Positions 1 to 10,290 of a stretch of 50,007 nt of DNA are shown piece after piece (the first letter of the stretch is position 1; every line of letters starts with the position of its first letter). The DNA is taken from assembly GCA_947037025.1 (NCBI GenBank), contig CAMQSU010000010.1, positions 1-50,007 on the forward strand, in the 5' to 3' direction. The stretch comes from an uncultured Clostridia bacterium. GTDB lineage: Bacteria > Bacillota > Clostridia > Christensenellales > UBA3700. The translations under genes and the position numbers were made by a program. The notes under the pieces were generated by a model. The model searched no databases. It was not told where the DNA came from and worked only from the letters and a program-made list of their open reading frames with translations.

Positions 1-620
<620 letters not shown>

Positions 621-690
621 TTTTAGCAATAGGATTATGAATTTTGTAAATGTATGTATTTATAGTTGATTATTATATAATATAAATAAT

Positions 691-730
691 AAAACCACTG
701 TCACGCTAAAATGTTGATAGTGGTTTTTTT
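691..730 (+). terminator. Intrinsic terminator after guaB
   Basis: An 11-bp stem (AAACCACTGTC pairing with GATAGTGGTTT, one G-U pair) with a 13-nt loop runs straight into a T tract. It ends the guaB transcript. Confidence 0.88.
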
Positions 731-839
731 CTGCAAAAATAATTGATATTATATTTATTGATAATCAATCATATTTATGTCGATTTGCAAAAAAATTTAC
801 ACTTCATGCAAAAAAAATATAACATTTACATATTGCTAG

Positions 840-868
840 TTGATTTTTCTATTATAATAGTATATAAT
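840..868 (+). promoter_or_regulatory. Putative sigma-A promoter for the 969-1998 pair
   Basis: A TTGATT -35 box (840-845) lies 17 bp from a TATAAT -10 box (863-868). A second TATAAT sits at 853-858. The remainder of the 348-bp spacer 621-968 is A+T-rich and holds the guaB terminator and this promoter; I see no other gene in it. Confidence 0.55.
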
Positions 869-968
869 TAGAGTGTATAGATAGGATTAATTTTGCATTT
901 GCATTTGCACGTGTAATAAGTGAGTAGTAATTCAATTATTTATAAATTATATCTGGGAGGGTCTAAAA

Positions 969-1619
969 TTGGAGAGAAAAGTTATTGTATTATTGATTGC
1001 GTTAAGTAAATTTACTCAAGAAAAATTTGTAATACTAGAAAAGTCAGAAATATTAGACTCTATAATGTCGGATGTTGTGAATGAGACTGAACTAGATAAC
1101 GTAATGGAATTTATAGAAAAAAGCAAATTGATATCAGTTAAATATAAATTTGACGAAGAATATTGCTTAGCGTTTACTGAAAAAGGTTTAGTTACTGTTG
1201 CAGATATTGAGAAGAAAATTGAAGAAAAACAGATTGCGGCAAAAATGCAAGAGGAATTAAAAGCGGCTGAGGCTGCAGAAGCTCTTGCTGTTGCAGCTAC
1301 GGCTAGGACTTACATTTGGAGCTCTAATAAAGATGCCGCTAAGCCTACTCGCAAAAGATTAAAAAGAAATAATCCTTGCAATATTGAGGAGGCTGCTGAT
1401 GAAAGCAAAGATAATATTGAGCAAATTGCTGCATCGGATTACTTGCCAAGTAGCTTAAATGAGTTAGTCGAACAAAAAGTAATAGTTCAAACAAAAATTG
1501 AAGTCATCAAGGAAACATATAGCAAAGCAAAAGTTTTTTTCATCGGTTTGCTTGGTGGTTTTCTAGGAAGTGGACTTGTTGCTACTACATATATTTTAGT
1601 AGAATTGTATTTAATATAA
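969..1619 (+). CDS. Hypothetical protein, possible N-terminal winged helix, C-terminal membrane anchor
   Basis: This 216-aa protein belongs to no family I can name. The start is TTG at 969, chosen because a GGGAGG Shine-Dalgarno lies 8 nt upstream. Residues ~1-80 look like a small alpha/beta fold (helices, then a beta hairpin around YKFDEEYCLAFTEKG), compatible with a winged helix or a protein-binding domain. Residues ~80-120 form an Ala/Glu/Lys-rich probable coiled coil, then comes a basic linker (TRKRLKRNN). The last ~28 residues (VFFIGLLGGFLGSGLVATTY...) are one hydrophobic segment, so the protein is probably tail-anchored with its bulk in the cytosol. The next gene, 13 bp downstream, has a similar plan on a smaller scale. 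The function is unknown. Confidence 0.75.
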   Translation: MERKVIVLLIALSKFTQEKFVILEKSEILDSIMSDVVNETELDNVMEFIEKSKLISVKYKFDEEYCLAFTEKGLVTVADIEKKIEEKQIAAKMQEELKAAEAAEALAVAATARTYIWSSNKDAAKPTRKRLKRNNPCNIEEAADESKDNIEQIAASDYLPSSLNELVEQKVIVQTKIEVIKETYSKAKVFFIGLLGGFLGSGLVATTYILVELYLI

Positions 1620-1632
1620 GTGAGGAATAAAT

Positions 1633-1998
1633 ATGTTAAGTAGAAAAGAAAAAGTTGTCATGAAGTCGATATATTATGAGGCAGTTAAGAAAAAAGGCGT
1701 TTGCCTTATGCGTCCGATTGATGTAATGTCGAACATGACTCCAAAAGTAGAGATTTCTTGTGATGATGTTGATATAATTATTAATGCTTTAGAGCTTGAT
1801 GGTTATTTTGATAAGATTGAAACAAGCAAAAAAGGTGAAACATTTTGGTGTTTTACACTTAAGCAGAAAGGACACGCATTTTATCGTGAAATATTAAATG
1901 AAAAGCGCGCAATTTATTTCAAGATATCGTTATCAGTAGCAATTGCTATAGGTATTTTTATATTCAAGTTGATTCTTGATGCGATTGCAGGCAATTAA
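1633..1998 (+). CDS. Hypothetical protein, small cytosolic domain plus C-terminal membrane anchor
   Basis: This 121-aa protein starts at ATG 1633 behind a GTGAGGAA Shine-Dalgarno. Residues ~1-60 are helical, with a pattern resembling a winged-helix core (LSRKEKVVMKSIYYEA... then DDVDIIINALELDGYF). A beta hairpin follows (GETFWCFTLKQKGHAF), and one transmembrane helix occupies ~96-117. From memory, short proteins beginning like this one occur in other uncultured gut Clostridia; no function is known to me. It is co-transcribed with the similarly built gene 13 bp upstream and ends at a strong terminator before uvrB, so it is not simply part of a uvrBA operon. DNA binding is an unproven inference. 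Confidence 0.78.
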   Translation: MLSRKEKVVMKSIYYEAVKKKGVCLMRPIDVMSNMTPKVEISCDDVDIIINALELDGYFDKIETSKKGETFWCFTLKQKGHAFYREILNEKRAIYFKISLSVAIAIGIFIFKLILDAIAGN

Positions 1999-2058
1999 AA
2001 GGGTATAATGTTAAGCAGATAAAAATTTTACGCAAAAATTTATATACAATATATAATT

Positions 2059-2097
2059 AACATGATAATGTATGTAATATGTTATCATGTTTTTGTT
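2059..2097 (+). terminator. Intrinsic terminator before uvrB
   Basis: A perfect 10-bp stem (AACATGATAA with TTATCATGTT) and a 13-nt loop are followed by a T-rich tail. It separates the hypothetical pair from uvrB. Confidence 0.75.
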
Positions 2098-2122
2098 AAT
2101 AATAATGAATGTAATATATTAT
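2093..2122 (+). promoter_or_regulatory. Weak candidate promoter for uvrB
   Basis: TTGTTA (2093-2098) lies 18 bp from TATTAT (2117-2122), directly after the upstream terminator. The match is moderate. No GAAC-N4-GTTC LexA-type site is visible near it. Confidence 0.3.
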
Positions 2123-2184
2123 CTGATAAATTGATCATCTAGATTGAATAATTGTTATTGGATAAAAAGCCGCAAGGGAGGAAT

Positions 2185-4149
2185 ATGGAAGAATTTAATT
2201 TAGTCAGTAAATATCAGCCTTGTGGTGATCAGCCTGCTGCAATTCAATCGCTTACGGACGGTCTAAATGATGGCTTAAAAACGCAAGTTTTATTAGGTGT
2301 AACTGGTAGCGGCAAGACATTTACCATGGCAAATGTTATAAAAAATGTCAATAAACCAACCTTAGTAATAGCGCATAATAAGACGCTAGCAGCGCAGTTG
2401 TGTAACGAGTTCAGAGAGTTTTTTCCTGATAATGCAGTTGAATATTTTGTATCATATTACGATTATTTTCAGCCAGAAGCATATATTCCTAGGTCAGATA
2501 CCTATATAGAAAAAGAGCTTCAAATTAACGATGAAATTGATAAGCTTAGGCACTCTGCAACAAGCAGTTTATCTGAAAGGCGGGATGTTATTGCCGTTTG
2601 TTCCGTTTCATGTATTTATGGTTTAGGTGCACCGCTAGAGTATTACAATATGGCACTTTCACTCCGCCCGGGAATGCAAATGGATAGAGATATTTTAATT
2701 GCAAAACTTGTAGCGATACAGTACAAGCGTTCCGACTTAGATTTTATGCGTTCTACATTTAGAGTTCGTGGTGATGTGGTGGAAATCATGCCAGCAGATC
2801 ATAGCGAAACGGGACTGCGCATTGAATTATTTGGTGATGAAGTGGAGAGAATTACTGAGTTTGATCCGCTAACATCTAAGGCGATCACATCGCTTAGCCA
2901 TGCAAATATTTTCCCTGCCTCACATTATGTTGTTAACAGCACTACTATGGAAGGAGCGCTTGGTCAAATTGGTAAGGATATGTTAGGTCAAGTATCGCAC
3001 TTTGAGGAGAGCGGAAAATTGATTGAGGCGCAGCGAATTAAAGAGCGTGTCAGCTATGATTTAGAGATGATGCGTGAGATGGGATATTGTAACGGTATCG
3101 AGAATTACTCAAGGTATTTTGACGGCAGAGTTGTAGGTCAAATGCCATACACTCTGATTGACTTTTTCGGAGATGATTTTTTAATTATAATTGACGAGTC
3201 GCATATTACCTTGCCGCAAATTCGTGCTATGTATAACGGGGATAAAGCAAGAAAGAAAAACCTTATTGAGTTTGGTTTTAGACTGCCTTCAGCATATGAC
3301 AATAGACCTCTTGCATTTGAGGAGTTTGATAGCAAAATCAAGCAAATGGTTTGCATTTCTGCAACGCCGGCAAAGTATGAGTTAGAGCTTGCAGATAATA
3401 TTGCAGAGCAAGTAATTAGACCGACAGGACTACTTGATCCAAATATAGAAATCCGCCCTATTGATGGTCAAATTGATGATTTATTGTCAGAAATTTATAG
3501 AGTTACACAGGCTGGATTTAGGATTCTTGTTACAACATTAACTAAAAAAATGAGTGAGTCGTTGACCGTTTATCTTAAAGAGCATGGCGTAAAAGTCAAT
3601 TACATGCACTCGGAAATTGATACGCTTGATAGAATAGATATTATTAATGGACTTCGCCGCGGCGAGTATGATGTTCTTGTCGGGATTAACTTGCTTCGTG
3701 AAGGACTTGACTTGCCAGAAGTGCAATTAGTAGCAATACTTGATGCGGATAAAGAAGGTTTTTTGCGTTCTCAATCAGCATTAATACAGACAATTGGGCG
3801 AGCGGCACGTAACAAGGATGGTCGAGTTGTTATGTATGCAGATAGGATTACTGACAGCATGAAATATGCAATAAGTGAAACTGAAAGACGAAGAAAAATA
3901 CAGGAAGAATATAACACATTGCATGGGATTACACCTACTACAATTGTAAAAGATATAGTTAATACTTTAGAAATTTCTAAAAAAATCGATACTAAAGAAA
4001 GCAAAAAGAAAGCTACTAAAGATGTTAAGAAGGAAATTGAAATTCTTAAAAGCCGTATGGCGATTGCATCTAGCAAGCTTGACTTTGAGACGGCGATTAA
4101 GTGTCGTGAAGCAATTAGTGAGCTTAAAAAGCAAATTAGAGAGAAGTAA
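2185..4149 (+). CDS. uvrB: UvrABC excinuclease subunit B
   Basis: UvrB is the damage-verification helicase of nucleotide excision repair; it is loaded by UvrA and recruits UvrC. ATG 2185 is chosen over the upstream in-frame TTG at 2152 because AAGGGAGG lies just before it; this gives 654 aa, the usual family length. Walker A GVTGSGKT is at residues ~38-45. The beta-hairpin region [19 protein letters not shown], inserted between the DNA strands, is intact. DESH is the DEAD-type box, and the C-terminal helicase motifs ([20 protein letters not shown]) are present. The end carries a UVR coiled-coil motif ([20 protein letters not shown]) for UvrC contact. uvrA follows after 108 bp, the usual uvrBA order. 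Confidence 0.98.
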   Translation: MEEFNLVSKYQPCGDQPAAIQSLTDGLNDGLKTQVLLGVTGSGKTFTMANVIKNVNKPTLVIAHNKTLAAQLCNEFREFFPDNAVEYFVSYYDYFQPEAYIPRSDTYIEKELQINDEIDKLRHSATSSLSERRDVIAVCSVSCIYGLGAPLEYYNMALSLRPGMQMDRDILIAKLVAIQYKRSDLDFMRSTFRVRGDVVEIMPADHSETGLRIELFGDEVERITEFDPLTSKAITSLSHANIFPASHYVVNSTTMEGALGQIGKDMLGQVSHFEESGKLIEAQRIKERVSYDLEMMREMGYCNGIENYSRYFDGRVVGQMPYTLIDFFGDDFLIIIDESHITLPQIRAMYNGDKARKKNLIEFGFRLPSAYDNRPLAFEEFDSKIKQMVCISATPAKYELELADNIAEQVIRPTGLLDPNIEIRPIDGQIDDLLSEIYRVTQAGFRILVTTLTKKMSESLTVYLKEHGVKVNYMHSEIDTLDRIDIINGLRRGEYDVLVGINLLREGLDLPEVQLVAILDADKEGFLRSQSALIQTIGRAARNKDGRVVMYADRITDSMKYAISETERRRKIQEEYNTLHGITPTTIVKDIVNTLEISKKIDTKESKKKATKDVKKEIEILKSRMAIASSKLDFETAIKCREAISELKKQIREK

Positions 4150-4257
4150 GCAATTATAACATTGGATTATGTAGTTGTGTAATATATGACTGTATATCAA
4201 TAATATATAATGTATAGTTATATATTTATACAAATTAATTATAAATAATGGAGAAAT

Positions 4258-7071
4258 ATGAAAGAAGAAATATATGTAAAAGGTGCTAGGGTTCATAATC
4301 TGAAAAATATTGATGTTATGATACCTCGAAATAAACTTGTAGTTATGACAGGAGTTTCAGGCTCAGGCAAGTCTTCGCTTGCTTTTGATACTATTTTTGC
4401 TGAAGGGCAAAGGCGTTATGTAGAGAGCTTATCATCGTACGCTAGGCAGTTTTTAGGGCAAATGGATAAGCCTGATGTTGATTACATTGATGGGCTTTCG
4501 CCAGCAATATCAATTGATCAAAAAACAACATCGCATAATCCGCGCTCAACTGTAGGTACAGTTACGGAAATATACGATTATTTAAGGCTTTTATATGCAA
4601 GAATCGGCATTCCGCACTGCCCAAAATGTGGAGAAGTTATTTCTCAGCAGTCAGTTGATCAAATTGTTGATAGAGTGCTTGAGTATAAAGATGGCAGCAA
4701 GCTAAAAATTGTTGCACCAGTTGTGAGAGGTCGCAAGGGTGAGTATTCAAAAATGCTAGATGGCTTCCGCAAAAGTGGCTATTTGCGTGTTCAAATTGAT
4801 GGCATTGATTACATGCTTGATGATGACGATATACAGCTTGACAAAAACTCAAAACACACTATTAGTGTAATAGTTGATAGATTGGTGCTAAAAGAGGGTG
4901 TAAATAAGAGACTTTCAGATAGTATTGAAGTTGCAATCAAGCTAGGTTTAGGACTTGTTCAAATTCAGGCAGATGATAAAGACGTTCTGTTTTCTACAAA
5001 ATATGCTTGCGCAACATGCGATATTAGTATTGAGGAATTAACGCCAAGAATGTTTAGTTTTAACAGTCCGTTCGGCGCTTGTCCTAACTGTCATGGATTA
5101 GGATTTACTAAAGTTGTTGACATTAATAAACTTGTTAAAGATTGGAGTCTTAGTCTTCGTGAAGGTGCTATGGATGTATCTGGATGGAACTTAGGTTCAG
5201 GCAAAATGTCTAGAGGTATTGTGGCTGCTGTTGCTAAAGAATATAACTTTAGTATTGATACTCCAGTTAAAGATTTATCTAATGAAATTATCGATATTTT
5301 GATGAATGGTGATAGCAAAGATTATCAAGTTGATTATGTTTCATCATCTTTTACAGGTGCACTTAATCGTCACTTTGAAGGTATTGGAACTAATCTTACA
5401 AGGCGATATAATGAGACAAGTTCTGATGGCGTTAAAAGTGATATTGAGCGTTATATGAAGACAGAACCGTGCGGTGTTTGTCACGGAAAACGATTGAAAA
5501 AAGAAGTATTAATGGTGACTGTTGCTGATAAAAATATTGCCGATGTATGTGCAGCGCCTATTGGCGAACTTGTAGAATTTTTTAATAACATACAGTTATC
5601 TGATCGTGATATCGCGATAGCTCATCAGATAATTAAAGAGATAAAAGCAAGACTTAGTTTTCTTAATAATGTTGGACTAAATTATTTGTCATTATCAAGG
5701 TCATCTGCAACATTATCAGGTGGAGAGGCGCAAAGAATTAGACTTGCAACGCAAATTGGTAGCGGACTTACAGGAGTTTTATATATCCTTGATGAGCCTA
5801 GTATCGGACTGCATCAACGCGACAATGACAGGCTGCTCGTCACGCTGCAAGCACTGCGTGATTTAGGTAATACTTTAATCGTTGTAGAGCATGATGAAGA
5901 TACGATGGCAAAAGCTGATTATATTATTGATATTGGCCCTGAGGCAGGAGTTCACGGTGGCGAGGTTGTAGCAGTTGGCTCACCGCTTGATATTATGAAG
6001 TGTGACGCCTCAATAACTGGTCAGTATATGTCAGGCAAAAAGTTTATTGAAGTTCCGTCTACAAGGCGTGAAGGAAATGGACTTTTTATAACCGTCAATA
6101 ATGCAAGACAAAACAATCTTAAAAATGTTACAACATCTATCCCTTTAGGAAAGTTTACTGCCGTAACAGGCGTGTCAGGATCGGGCAAAAGTAGCTTAGT
6201 TAATGGTATTATTTATCCGACTTTGCAAGCAAGGCTTATTAAACAAAGGGTTAGACCTCCTTTTTGCGCCGGATTTGCCGGCGTGGATAATCTTGATAAG
6301 GTGATTTGTATTGATCAGTCGCCAATTGGGCGTACTCCAAGGTCTAATCCGGCGACATATACAGGAGTTTTTACTGCTATTCGTGACCTATATTCTAGCA
6401 CTCCTGAGGCAAAATCAAGAGGTTATAAGGCAGGACGATTTAGTTTTAATGTGTCAGGCGGAAGGTGTGAAAACTGTTCAGGTGATGGTATTATCAAAAT
6501 TGAAATGCACTTCCTTGCAGATATTTATGTACCATGTGAGATATGTGGCGGAAAAAGGTTCAATCGTGAGACATTGCAAGTGCATTATAAAGGAAAATCA
6601 ATCTTTGATGTGCTTGATATGACTGTTGATGAAGCTTGCATATTCTTTGAGAATTTGCCTTCAATTTATAAGAAAATAAAGACATTAAAAGAAGTTGGTC
6701 TTGGATATGTTAAGCTAGGGCAGCCAGCAACTACGCTATCGGGCGGAGAGGCACAAAGGGTTAAACTTGCAACAGAACTTGCAAAACGTAGCACCGGTAA
6801 GACTATTTATATATTAGATGAGCCGACTACAGGACTTCATACTGCGGATGTTTCTAAGCTAATTAATATACTAAATAGGCTTGTTGATAATGGCAATACA
6901 GTGCTAGTTATTGAGCATAACCTTGATGTAATTAAAGTTGCTGATCACATTATTGATTTAGGCCCTGAGGGCGGCGATAAGGGTGGTAAGATTGTAGTTT
7001 GCGGAACTCCAGAGCAGGTTGTTAAGTGTAAGAGCAGTTATACAGGGCAATTCCTTAAAAACAAGATTTAA
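4258..7071 (+). CDS. uvrA: UvrABC excinuclease subunit A
   Basis: UvrA is the damage-scanning dimeric ATPase of nucleotide excision repair. At 937 aa it has the usual full length. Two ABC modules are visible. The first Walker A is GVSGSGKSS (~32-40), with the signature LSGGEAQR at ~487 and [10 protein letters not shown] after it. The second Walker A lies at ~640, with LSGGEAQR at ~827 and [10 protein letters not shown]. Zinc-binding CxxC pairs are seen as CPKC (~121), CATC and CPNC in the first half, and CENC and CEIC (~737-763) in the second. ATG 4258 follows a GGAG Shine-Dalgarno. The gene ends at a strong bidirectional terminator facing the convergent DUF4363 gene. Confidence 0.98.
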   Translation: MKEEIYVKGARVHNLKNIDVMIPRNKLVVMTGVSGSGKSSLAFDTIFAEGQRRYVESLSSYARQFLGQMDKPDVDYIDGLSPAISIDQKTTSHNPRSTVGTVTEIYDYLRLLYARIGIPHCPKCGEVISQQSVDQIVDRVLEYKDGSKLKIVAPVVRGRKGEYSKMLDGFRKSGYLRVQIDGIDYMLDDDDIQLDKNSKHTISVIVDRLVLKEGVNKRLSDSIEVAIKLGLGLVQIQADDKDVLFSTKYACATCDISIEELTPRMFSFNSPFGACPNCHGLGFTKVVDINKLVKDWSLSLREGAMDVSGWNLGSGKMSRGIVAAVAKEYNFSIDTPVKDLSNEIIDILMNGDSKDYQVDYVSSSFTGALNRHFEGIGTNLTRRYNETSSDGVKSDIERYMKTEPCGVCHGKRLKKEVLMVTVADKNIADVCAAPIGELVEFFNNIQLSDRDIAIAHQIIKEIKARLSFLNNVGLNYLSLSRSSATLSGGEAQRIRLATQIGSGLTGVLYILDEPSIGLHQRDNDRLLVTLQALRDLGNTLIVVEHDEDTMAKADYIIDIGPEAGVHGGEVVAVGSPLDIMKCDASITGQYMSGKKFIEVPSTRREGNGLFITVNNARQNNLKNVTTSIPLGKFTAVTGVSGSGKSSLVNGIIYPTLQARLIKQRVRPPFCAGFAGVDNLDKVICIDQSPIGRTPRSNPATYTGVFTAIRDLYSSTPEAKSRGYKAGRFSFNVSGGRCENCSGDGIIKIEMHFLADIYVPCEICGGKRFNRETLQVHYKGKSIFDVLDMTVDEACIFFENLPSIYKKIKTLKEVGLGYVKLGQPATTLSGGEAQRVKLATELAKRSTGKTIYILDEPTTGLHTADVSKLINILNRLVDNGNTVLVIEHNLDVIKVADHIIDLGPEGGDKGGKIVVCGTPEQVVKCKSSYTGQFLKNKI

Positions 7072-7092
7072 TAAATAAATTTAATAAAATAA

Positions 7093-7124
7093 AAATATGC
7101 ACACATGTAAATGTGTGCATATTT
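7093..7124. terminator. Bidirectional terminator between uvrA and the minus-strand group
   Basis: A perfect 14-bp stem (AAATATGCACACAT with ATGTGTGCATATTT) closes a 4-nt loop. The exit is moderately T-rich on the plus strand and more T-rich on the minus strand, so it probably serves both converging units. Confidence 0.75.
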
Positions 7125-7159
7125 CTATACATCTATATATTAATATATTAGCATACCGA

Positions 7160-7181
7160 CATATGCTCATTTAGGCATATG
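7160..7181. other. Small inverted repeat in the uvrA / DUF4363 spacer
   Basis: CATATGC and GCATATG flank an 8-nt loop. There is no T run on either side. It is possibly a second weak pause or termination hairpin for the minus-strand unit; its function is unknown. Confidence 0.3.
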
Positions 7182-7265
7182 CAAGTAATTTAATATATGT
7201 TATTGTATAATTTGATTCTTTTTGACTGCAAAGTTAAGTTAAACGTTATGCAAATTTAATTGCCG

Positions 7266-7646
7266 TTACAATACATTTTTGAACCTAAAAGCTAAAATAT
7301 TTAGCTTATTTGCAGCATCTTCTTTTATAAATTCGCAAGAGTAGATAACATTGTCAAATTGATTACTTACAATATATCCATCTAATTGAGCAATAAGCAC
7401 TACTAAGTCTTTAATTTCATCATGTGGATATGTCAGCTCTAAAATATCACGTTTGCATTTCCACCATTCTAGCATTTTTTTTGTCTCTACACCTGCTTTA
7501 TCATATTCTTCATCAATAGCAAGTTGTTCTATATATTCAGTTTTTTCTATCAATTGGCCAAAAGTATTATGCAAGTTTACTTGATCAAGCACGCCAAATG
7601 TAATAATTGATACAAAAACTATTATTGCAGTTATAATTCTACCCAT
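7266..7646 (-). CDS. DUF4363 family protein
   Basis: This 126-aa protein has an N-terminal membrane anchor (residues ~4-22, IITAIIVFVSIITFGVLDQV) and a helical extracytoplasmic domain with the family's W-x-x-K-R-D pattern (ML-EWWKCKRDILELTYPHDEIKDL). The family resembles a small four-helix domain of unknown function and is commonly found next to DUF421 proteins in spore-forming Clostridia. Here it overlaps the DUF421 gene by 8 bp, so the two are translationally coupled; GAGGTG precedes its ATG inside the DUF421 gene. It is the last gene of the minus-strand group and faces uvrA. The role is unknown; the linkage suggests it works with the DUF421 protein at the membrane. Confidence 0.82.
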   Translation of the reverse strand: MGRIITAIIVFVSIITFGVLDQVNLHNTFGQLIEKTEYIEQLAIDEEYDKAGVETKKMLEWWKCKRDILELTYPHDEIKDLVVLIAQLDGYIVSNQFDNVIYSCEFIKEDAANKLNILAFRFKNVL

Positions 7647-8352
7647 TGTTCACCTCATTTAAGCTAGTTAGCACTGCTGGCTTGCTTATTGGTTGCAAAA
7701 ACAATTCACCATTATCGGTAACAGTAAGTAGTAGTACCTTCTTTTGCTTTAGATCGTATTTATCTAGTATTTTTCTGACTGTTTCTGATGATATTCCTGC
7801 TAGCTGCATGTTTTGAGAGAGCAATTTTCCCTCACATATTATCATATATGGAACACTTGCTTGTTGAGGTACTTCTAATCCTAAATCTTTAGATGTTAAA
7901 GGTGTGTATATAGATTTAGGGAGTACTGTAAGGTCACCGTTCGTCTCAACTATTGCATAATGTACTTGCGAAGGGGAGAAATATCCTGCTCCTCTAAGTG
8001 ACTCTAAAAGGTCATTAATTGTCATGTCAAGCTCTGATATTGTTTTGTAATTGATACCTGTTGAGTCTATTACAACTATAGGTTTGCCATTTATAACGCG
8101 TCTAAACTTGATGCTGTGTTTAATCAGTTTTGTCAATACTAAATGTATGACAAATAATGTCAATATCGGTACAAGTCCATATAAAATCGGGACGGAAGTA
8201 TCAGACATTGGTATGCACGCAAGATCAGCGGCAATTAAAGTTATAGCAAATTCAAACGGTTGTAATTCGCCGAGTTGCTTCTTGCCCATAAGCCGCATTG
8301 TGACTAATAGGAAGAAATATATCATTATCGCTCTAGAAAATATTATTAACAT
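7639..8352 (-). CDS. DUF421 (YetF/YkjA) family membrane protein
   Basis: This 237-aa protein has three N-terminal transmembrane helices, including the characteristic MRLMGKKQLGELQPFEF motif at ~20-36 and the IPMSD segment. A cytosolic YetF-type domain follows (RRVINGKPIVVIDSTG... then MTINDLLESLRGAGYFSPSQVHYAIVE). The family occurs in many copies in spore formers and has been linked to spore germination and membrane functions, but the biochemical role is unclear. The only possible in-frame start is ATG 8352, which lacks a recognisable Shine-Dalgarno, unlike most genes here. It sits between the SpoVB-like flippase (46 bp upstream) and DUF4363 (overlapping). Confidence 0.9.
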   Translation of the reverse strand: MLIIFSRAIMIYFFLLVTMRLMGKKQLGELQPFEFAITLIAADLACIPMSDTSVPILYGLVPILTLFVIHLVLTKLIKHSIKFRRVINGKPIVVIDSTGINYKTISELDMTINDLLESLRGAGYFSPSQVHYAIVETNGDLTVLPKSIYTPLTSKDLGLEVPQQASVPYMIICEGKLLSQNMQLAGISSETVRKILDKYDLKQKKVLLLTVTDNGELFLQPISKPAVLTSLNEVNNG

Positions 8353-8398
8353 AGTACTAGTATCAGCATAATTATATTATATATTCTATTTAAAAGTA

Positions 8399-9883
8399 TT
8401 ATTTTTCCAAATGTCTATTACGATATATTTTTAACCCTAAAGGAATTAATATTGCTGAGAATAACATCGCGATAAGTATTGATGATATTGATAACCTTGC
8501 TAGTATGTGCAAATTAGTGTATGAACTGGCAATAATTGATACTAATACTGCAATCAATAATGATACACCAGTAATAATTACCGCTGTGATATTATATGAT
8601 GAATTTATTTCTGTAGTCTTAATCATTTTATAAGTGTTAAGTGCAAGACCTATTGAGTGGTATACAAATAATCCTAGTGGATAGGCGAAAATATGCAATG
8701 TGCTAGCGCCTAGTGCAATCGTTGCGACAAGTCCAACCGAGCAAATCATGCATACACCAAAAGTCCAGTTTTCCTTGCCTAGTGTGTTAAGAATGGAAGT
8801 TTGAAGTTGATTTAAAACTAGTGGAATTATTATCAGTGCAGAGTATATTATCATGTCGCCAACTCTAGCATCATCATAGAAAAGACTTGCAATATCTCTA
8901 CCACATACAAGAAATATTGCCATGAAAAACCCTGAGACAGCAACAGAAAAAAGTATAGAACTTTTGACTTTGGTGTGTATACTTTTCATGCCAAACTTTG
9001 ATACATCGCTTGCAAGTTCTGGTATCATTACTATTATTAATGAGCTGACAATTGTGCCGGGAGCCATTACAATAGGCATCGCCATGCCACTCATTCTACC
9101 AAATTCTGATGTAGCATCGGACATAGAAAGTCCTGCACGAACAAGCAGTGATGGAAGTATCAGAGCGGTCATAGATGCAATTAGTGATGTAATGATTCTT
9201 GTTGTGGTGATAGGCGCTGATGCGGATGTTAGCTCTTGAATATGCCTAGGTTTTGACATTTTACCACCCATGAATATAAACATAATAAGGAGTACAATCA
9301 TGCAAACTGCATCTGCAACAGAGTGTGCAAGTGCAAGCGTATTATATTCGTTATCCGTATATACACCCATAGATAATAATATTACTACTGTTAAAATTAG
9401 CATTATCTCGTCTAATGTCTCGACAAGAGAATAGGCGAGATATTTCTTTTTGCCCCAAAACCATGCTCTAAAAGTTGAATAAATACTGCCTGCAATAAGA
9501 GCGGGAAGTAATAACTGGAACACCGATTGGCATTTATCGTTAGAAAATAGCATGTTTAAAACACTAGGAAACATCATGAAGAACGCACATATAGAAGTAG
9601 AAATGCAAGTCGTCATGATGAGTGTGCTAGTTAGCAAGCTATCTGAATGAGTGTAATCACCAATCGCATCATAGTGAGCAATCTTTCTAGAAAGCGTCAC
9701 TGGGAAGCCGCTCGACGAGAAACACATGAACATAAATAGAGTAGAGCTCGCGATTTGGAATACACCAATATTCTCCGCACCTAGTCGCCTAGATAGGAAA
9801 ACATGAAAGATAAAGGACATTAATCTTGTCAAGACACTGAATGCAGTGACTACCATAAAGGATTTATATAATTTCTTAACCAT
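8399..9883 (-). CDS. SpoVB/MurJ-like oligosaccharide flippase (MOP superfamily)
   Basis: This 494-aa integral membrane protein has ~13-14 hydrophobic helices and begins with the family pattern MVKKLYKSFMVVTAFSVLTRLMSFIFHVFLSRRLGAENIG. SpoVB and related Bacillota proteins belong to the polysaccharide-transport (MATE-like/MOP) superfamily and are thought to flip lipid-linked precursors such as lipid II, for cortex synthesis during sporulation in the case of SpoVB. The nearby spoIIIA operon fits a sporulation role, but a YtgP/MurJ-type housekeeping flippase cannot be excluded from sequence alone. It is divergent from the LysM gene with only 54 bp between them. No clear Shine-Dalgarno is seen ahead of ATG 9883. 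Confidence 0.85.
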   Translation of the reverse strand: MVKKLYKSFMVVTAFSVLTRLMSFIFHVFLSRRLGAENIGVFQIASSTLFMFMCFSSSGFPVTLSRKIAHYDAIGDYTHSDSLLTSTLIMTTCISTSICAFFMMFPSVLNMLFSNDKCQSVFQLLLPALIAGSIYSTFRAWFWGKKKYLAYSLVETLDEIMLILTVVILLSMGVYTDNEYNTLALAHSVADAVCMIVLLIMFIFMGGKMSKPRHIQELTSASAPITTTRIITSLIASMTALILPSLLVRAGLSMSDATSEFGRMSGMAMPIVMAPGTIVSSLIIVMIPELASDVSKFGMKSIHTKVKSSILFSVAVSGFFMAIFLVCGRDIASLFYDDARVGDMIIYSALIIIPLVLNQLQTSILNTLGKENWTFGVCMICSVGLVATIALGASTLHIFAYPLGLFVYHSIGLALNTYKMIKTTEINSSYNITAVIITGVSLLIAVLVSIIASSYTNLHILARLSISSILIAMLFSAILIPLGLKIYRNRHLEK

Positions 9884-9937
9884 AATATATCATATTGAGC
9901 TTAGTGGTTAAATAGAATAGTAAAAACAGGAGGATTT

Positions 9938-10228
9938 ATGAAATATTTGCATAAAGTTAGAAAAGGTGACAGTTTAAGTAGCATTAGCAGTGGTTATGGC
10001 GTTTCAGCTAAGGATATATTAGATAGTAATAATATAACACGTGAGGGTGTGCAATTAGGTACTATATTATGTATTAATAAAATAGATGGTGTAAGACATG
10101 TTGTAAAACCATTTGAAAGTATTGATAAAATATCTAGTAAGTACGGAATAACTTCGGAAAAAATAAGACAATTTAATAATATTCTTAATGTTTTTGTCGG
10201 AGAAATTATCTATATTCCACATAAATAG
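9938..10228 (+). CDS. Small protein with two LysM domains
   Basis: This 96-aa protein consists almost entirely of two LysM peptidoglycan/chitin-binding repeats: residues ~2-46 (YLHKVRKGDSLSSISSGYGV... ending ILCINK) and ~50-94 (RHVVKPFESIDKISSKYGI... ending IIYIPH). It has no signal peptide, transmembrane helix or enzyme domain. An AGGAGG Shine-Dalgarno precedes ATG 9938. LysM domains bind N-acetylglucosamine-containing glycans. Cytosolic LysM proteins of spore formers (for example SafA) are often made in the mother cell and attach to the forming spore cortex or coat. Its position just before the spoIIIA group makes that plausible here, as inference only. Confidence 0.88.
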   Translation: MKYLHKVRKGDSLSSISSGYGVSAKDILDSNNITREGVQLGTILCINKIDGVRHVVKPFESIDKISSKYGITSEKIRQFNNILNVFVGEIIYIPHK

Positions 10229-10240
10229 TCGCAGTTATCA

Positions 10241-10270
10241 GCATAATGTGTACAAGTTGTCGCATATGAT
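10241..10270 (+). promoter_or_regulatory. Possible sigma-E-type promoter ahead of the spoIIIA group
   Basis: GCATAAT (10241-10247), 15 bp, then CATATGAT (10263-10270) resembles the Bacillus sigma-E pattern KMATATT-N14/15-CATACANT. The spoIIIA operon is a known sigma-E target. The weakness is distance: the Shine-Dalgarno of the next gene starts only ~8 nt past the -10 box, leaving almost no leader. Confidence 0.3.
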
Positions 10271-10290
10271 TTATTATCGGAGGTATTGAA

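Noticed and set aside
2098..2184. Looked for LexA/SOS boxes upstream of uvrB, uvrA and recN
   Set aside because: No GAAC-N4-GTTC or close variant is seen near these starts.
3771..4296. Minus-strand open frames inside uvrB and over the uvrB-uvrA spacer
   Set aside because: They are shadows of uvrB in an A+T-rich genome, with hydrophobic low-complexity translations and no ribosome sites. The same holds for the other antisense frames in the window.
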